Assembly (NCBI RefSeq): GCF_028330965.1
Contig: NZ_JAQMUB010000066.1
Location: 56,140-120,139, forward strand
Reading direction: 5' to 3'
Source: Oscillatoria sp. CS-180
GTDB lineage: Bacteria; Cyanobacteriota; Cyanobacteriia; Phormidesmidales; Phormidesmidaceae
Length of the DNA: 64,000 nucleotides
The position numbers were made by a program, and so were the translations under genes. The notes under the pieces were generated by a model. That model did not search any database, was not told the DNA's origin, and saw only the letters and a list, made by a program, of their open reading frames with translations. Positions 61,943 through 64,000 of the stretch are shown in pieces. How positions within the stretch are numbered: the first letter of the stretch is position 1; the number at the start of each line of letters is the position of its first letter.

Positions 61943-62988
61943 CCCAAACGCTTTTGGAGGTTTACCAGCAAGGTTGTCTTGACGACTATGTGACGGCGAT
62001 CGCCTGGTCTCCCGACCATTCCTTAGCGATCGCCTCTGCTGCCGGCGAAATCCTCTTGGTCAATCCTGGAACCCAGGCCGAAATCATCCTCCAAGAAGCC
62101 AACAGTCAATCCATTGATTGTCTGGCCTTTTCTGCCGATGGTCATTACCTTGCCGCTGGAGGTCAATCTGGCCAACTCTTGATCTGGCCCATCCAATCCC
62201 CGACCCATCCACCCGTGGTTCTGCCTCACCCCCGCACGTGGCTGGATCGCCTCATCTGGAACCCCACCCGCAATGAACTTGCCTTTAGCCTTGGTCGTTA
62301 TGCCCAAGTCTGGGATGCTGCAACGGCAGAAATTGTTACCACACTCCAGTTTGAGAACTCGTCGATCCTCGATTTAGTTTGGCATCCCCAGGGCAGTCAT
62401 CTAATTGTTAGCGGGCATCAGGGCGTCAAAATTTGGTCCAGTGATGACTGGGATGCCGATCCCACAGTACGAGAAATCGCCGCTGCCAGTGTGGCGATCG
62501 CCCTTTCCCCAGATGGTCAATACCTGGCCTCAGGTAACCTAGATCGGACTTTGCTAGTGTGGCCCTTTGACAGTGACTTTCCCTGGCAGATGCGGGGTTT
62601 TCCCGGTAAAGTGCGACAACTCGCCTGGTCTGAATTCACCGTTAGGCAAGCACACCTCCTCGCTTCTGCCAGCGGCCCAGATGTCGTTGTCTGGCGCAAG
62701 AAGAGTGATGCCAGCGCCGGTTGGGATGCCCAAGTCCTCGACCTGCATGAGCAGCGGGTGAACGCGATCGCCTTTCAACCTGGTGGTACCCTGCTCGCCT
62801 CCGCCGCTGAAGATGGCCAACTCTGCCTCTGGAAAAAGGCTCAACAAGTTGCCCAGATTTTAGAGGGAGCACCCCAGGGGTTCTCTACCGTTGTTTGGAG
62901 TCCCAACGGAAAATGGCTTGCTGCGGGCGGGCAGCAGGGTGAGTGGCTGATCTGGAAACAGAGTAGCCGAGGAAGGGGATTCAGATAA
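61930..62988 (+). CDS. WD40-repeat beta-propeller protein
   Basis: A 352-residue protein made of WD40 repeats throughout (for example VTAIAWSPDHSLAIASAAG, CLAFSADGHYLAAGGQSG, AIALSPDGQYLASGNLDRT, AIAFQPGGTLLASAAEDG, TVVWSPNGKWLAAGGQQG), consistent with a single seven-bladed propeller. It lacks a signal peptide. The start is GTG at 61930 inside the end of the COG0523 gene, in another frame, so translation is probably coupled. The pairing suggests a scaffold or accessory role with the metal chaperone, presumably under the same upstream operator. Confidence 0.88.
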   Translation: MPGLTQTLLEVYQQGCLDDYVTAIAWSPDHSLAIASAAGEILLVNPGTQAEIILQEANSQSIDCLAFSADGHYLAAGGQSGQLLIWPIQSPTHPPVVLPHPRTWLDRLIWNPTRNELAFSLGRYAQVWDAATAEIVTTLQFENSSILDLVWHPQGSHLIVSGHQGVKIWSSDDWDADPTVREIAAASVAIALSPDGQYLASGNLDRTLLVWPFDSDFPWQMRGFPGKVRQLAWSEFTVRQAHLLASASGPDVVVWRKKSDASAGWDAQVLDLHEQRVNAIAFQPGGTLLASAAEDGQLCLWKKAQQVAQILEGAPQGFSTVVWSPNGKWLAAGGQQGEWLIWKQSSRGRGFR

Positions 62989-63202
62989 AGATGCGATGAA
63001 AAAATAGCCTTCACTCACGCTGAGCAACTTCGTGTTGCAAGCCCACAGCGCCACTATTCCACGGCGGCATCAGTGTTGACACCTCAGTTCTGACATTTAG
63101 TTAAGTCACGGGAACTTATTTAAGTATCAACTTTGAGCTTTGGATTCGCCGATGACTCAATCATTCAAAACTCAAAACTGAGAACTTGAAATTCATTCAT
63201 TC

Positions 63203-64000
63203 CTAAGTCACAACCAACTGATTAACCGCCAAATTAGGAGCCCCATCTAATTGTATAAAGTCAATTTGTGAAGCAGCTCCAATGCCATCTGGATCGTAGC
63301 TGAGGCTACCGCTGTTGCTATCGTACAGAACCGTAAATTTCGTACTCGTAGCCCTAGGATCGACGTCGCTGATGAAGCTAAATCCGTTGGTGAAATCCAC
63401 AGCTAAGTCAGTGGCAAGCAATCGAACGCGATCGTCCGCATCAAAGTCGGTAATCTGGTCAACACCGCCTAATCGGGTATCGTGTATAAATTCGTCAGCA
63501 CCACCGTTTCCTGTCAGCACGTCGTTCCCAGCTAACCCTTGGAATACGTTGGCCTGAGCATCACCAATCAGTGTGTCATTGTCGGGCGAACCTATGATGC
63601 CGGTCTTCTCTTGTCTCTGAATACTGGTATTAGAAAGAGTAGCGCTCAGCGGTGAATTGTCTTCGATAAGATTGTCTTCGTAAAGCTGCGCTACTTCATC
63701 GGCATCAAGGGCGCGTCCATAGATGCGGAAGTCATCAATCAAGCCGTCCCAACTGGTGCTGACCTTCTGCCCTCGTCCGAGGAAGAGGTCGGTGACGCCA
63801 CTGATGCTGCCGCCTAGAGCCGGGACCGCAGCGGTTGGATTGTCCAGTTCTCCATCGATGTAAAACTGGACAGGGCTGCCACTCTGCCAGGTCATCACCA
63901 CCTGCTGCCAATCAGTTGTCTGTACGTCCGCAGCCGACTCATACTCAACAACGCCTTCAGTCGTACGAAGACCAAGCTTGAAGACGTTGTTACTGCCGCC
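63203..64000 (-). CDS. LamG-like/RTX (hemolysin-type) surface or secreted protein, 5' part outside window
   Basis: Minus strand; the frame is open to base 64000, so only the C-terminal 265 residues are visible. It starts in a concanavalin-like LamG domain (DWQQVVMTWQSGSPVQFYID, LIDDFRIYGRALDADEVAQLY), followed by hemolysin-type calcium-binding repeats (GSPDNDTLIGDAQANVFQG, LAGNDVLTGNGGADEF) and a C-terminal segment (DQITDFDADDRVRL, IDFIQLDGAPNL) typical of RTX proteins secreted by type I systems. The whole protein is probably large and extracellular. It converges with the WD40 gene across a 214-nt gap in which I see no clear terminator. Confidence 0.85.
   Translation of the reverse strand, partial: GGSNNVFKLGLRTTEGVVEYESAADVQTTDWQQVVMTWQSGSPVQFYIDGELDNPTAAVPALGGSISGVTDLFLGRGQKVSTSWDGLIDDFRIYGRALDADEVAQLYEDNLIEDNSPLSATLSNTSIQRQEKTGIIGSPDNDTLIGDAQANVFQGLAGNDVLTGNGGADEFIHDTRLGGVDQITDFDADDRVRLLATDLAVDFTNGFSFISDVDPRATSTKFTVLYDSNSGSLSYDPDGIGAASQIDFIQLDGAPNLAVNQLVVT

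Overview
The window is part of a cyanobacterial chromosome. The evidence is the dense scatter of the HIP1 octamer GCGATCGC through coding DNA, cyanobacterial-style NRPS/PKS sequences, and a WD40 protein paired with a COG0523 GTPase. About 57 kb (1-57107) is one + strand biosynthetic locus for a hybrid non-ribosomal peptide/polyketide. It continues to the left of the window: the first NRPS gene is cut within its condensation (C) domain, and no loading module is present. It ends on the right with a thioesterase (TE).

Layout. (1) 3-3962: end of an NRPS (C-A-PCP) and a PhyH-type dioxygenase. (2) 4071-23155: D-Val module with a trailing C domain; SyrP/TauD-like dioxygenase; Asp module that starts with a degenerate C-like domain and ends with an active C; Thr module that also starts with a degenerate C-like domain and has an FkbM-type methyltransferase inserted in its adenylation (A) domain plus an epimerase (E); then a CmlA-like diiron hydroxylase. 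(3) 23642-47642: N-methylating aliphatic module, Phe module, PKS module (KS-AT-KR-ACP), Phe plus D-Val modules, Val module. (4) 47689-51269: four extender-unit genes (3-hydroxyacyl-CoA dehydrogenase, ACP, acyl-CoA dehydrogenase, FkbH-like) as in methoxymalonyl/hydroxymalonyl-ACP pathways, without an O-methyltransferase. (5) 51606-57107: final PKS module KS-AT-KR-ACP-TE. (6) 57129-60389: sulfotransferase-like protein, aspartyl/asparaginyl beta-hydroxylase-like protein and, on the opposite strand, a JmjC/cupin-like protein. (7) 60390-62988: an inverted-repeat (MITE-like) element, a Fur/Zur-like operator and a COG0523-WD40 operon. (8) 63203-64000: C-terminal part of a LamG/RTX-type protein on the minus strand.

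Reading the A-domain specificity residues by eye and assuming colinearity, the inferred chain is: ...(D-residue)-X-[D-Val]-[beta-OH-Asp]-[D-Thr, probably O-methylated]-[N-Me-Ile/Val]-[Phe+C2, beta-hydroxy]-[Phe]-[D-Val]-[Val+C2, beta-hydroxy, possibly alpha-hydroxy]-TE. The two NRPS-to-PKS steps would make statine-like gamma-amino-beta-hydroxy acids, one from Phe and one from Val. I do not recognise this combination as a known compound. The features that stand out most are the two split tandem C/degenerate-C junctions, the FkbM methyltransferase inside a Thr A domain, the number of different oxygenase families, and a hydroxymalonyl-type extender set next to a PKS whose AT motif is atypical. 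The product, substrates and colinearity are inferences; the domains and motifs are visible in the sequence.
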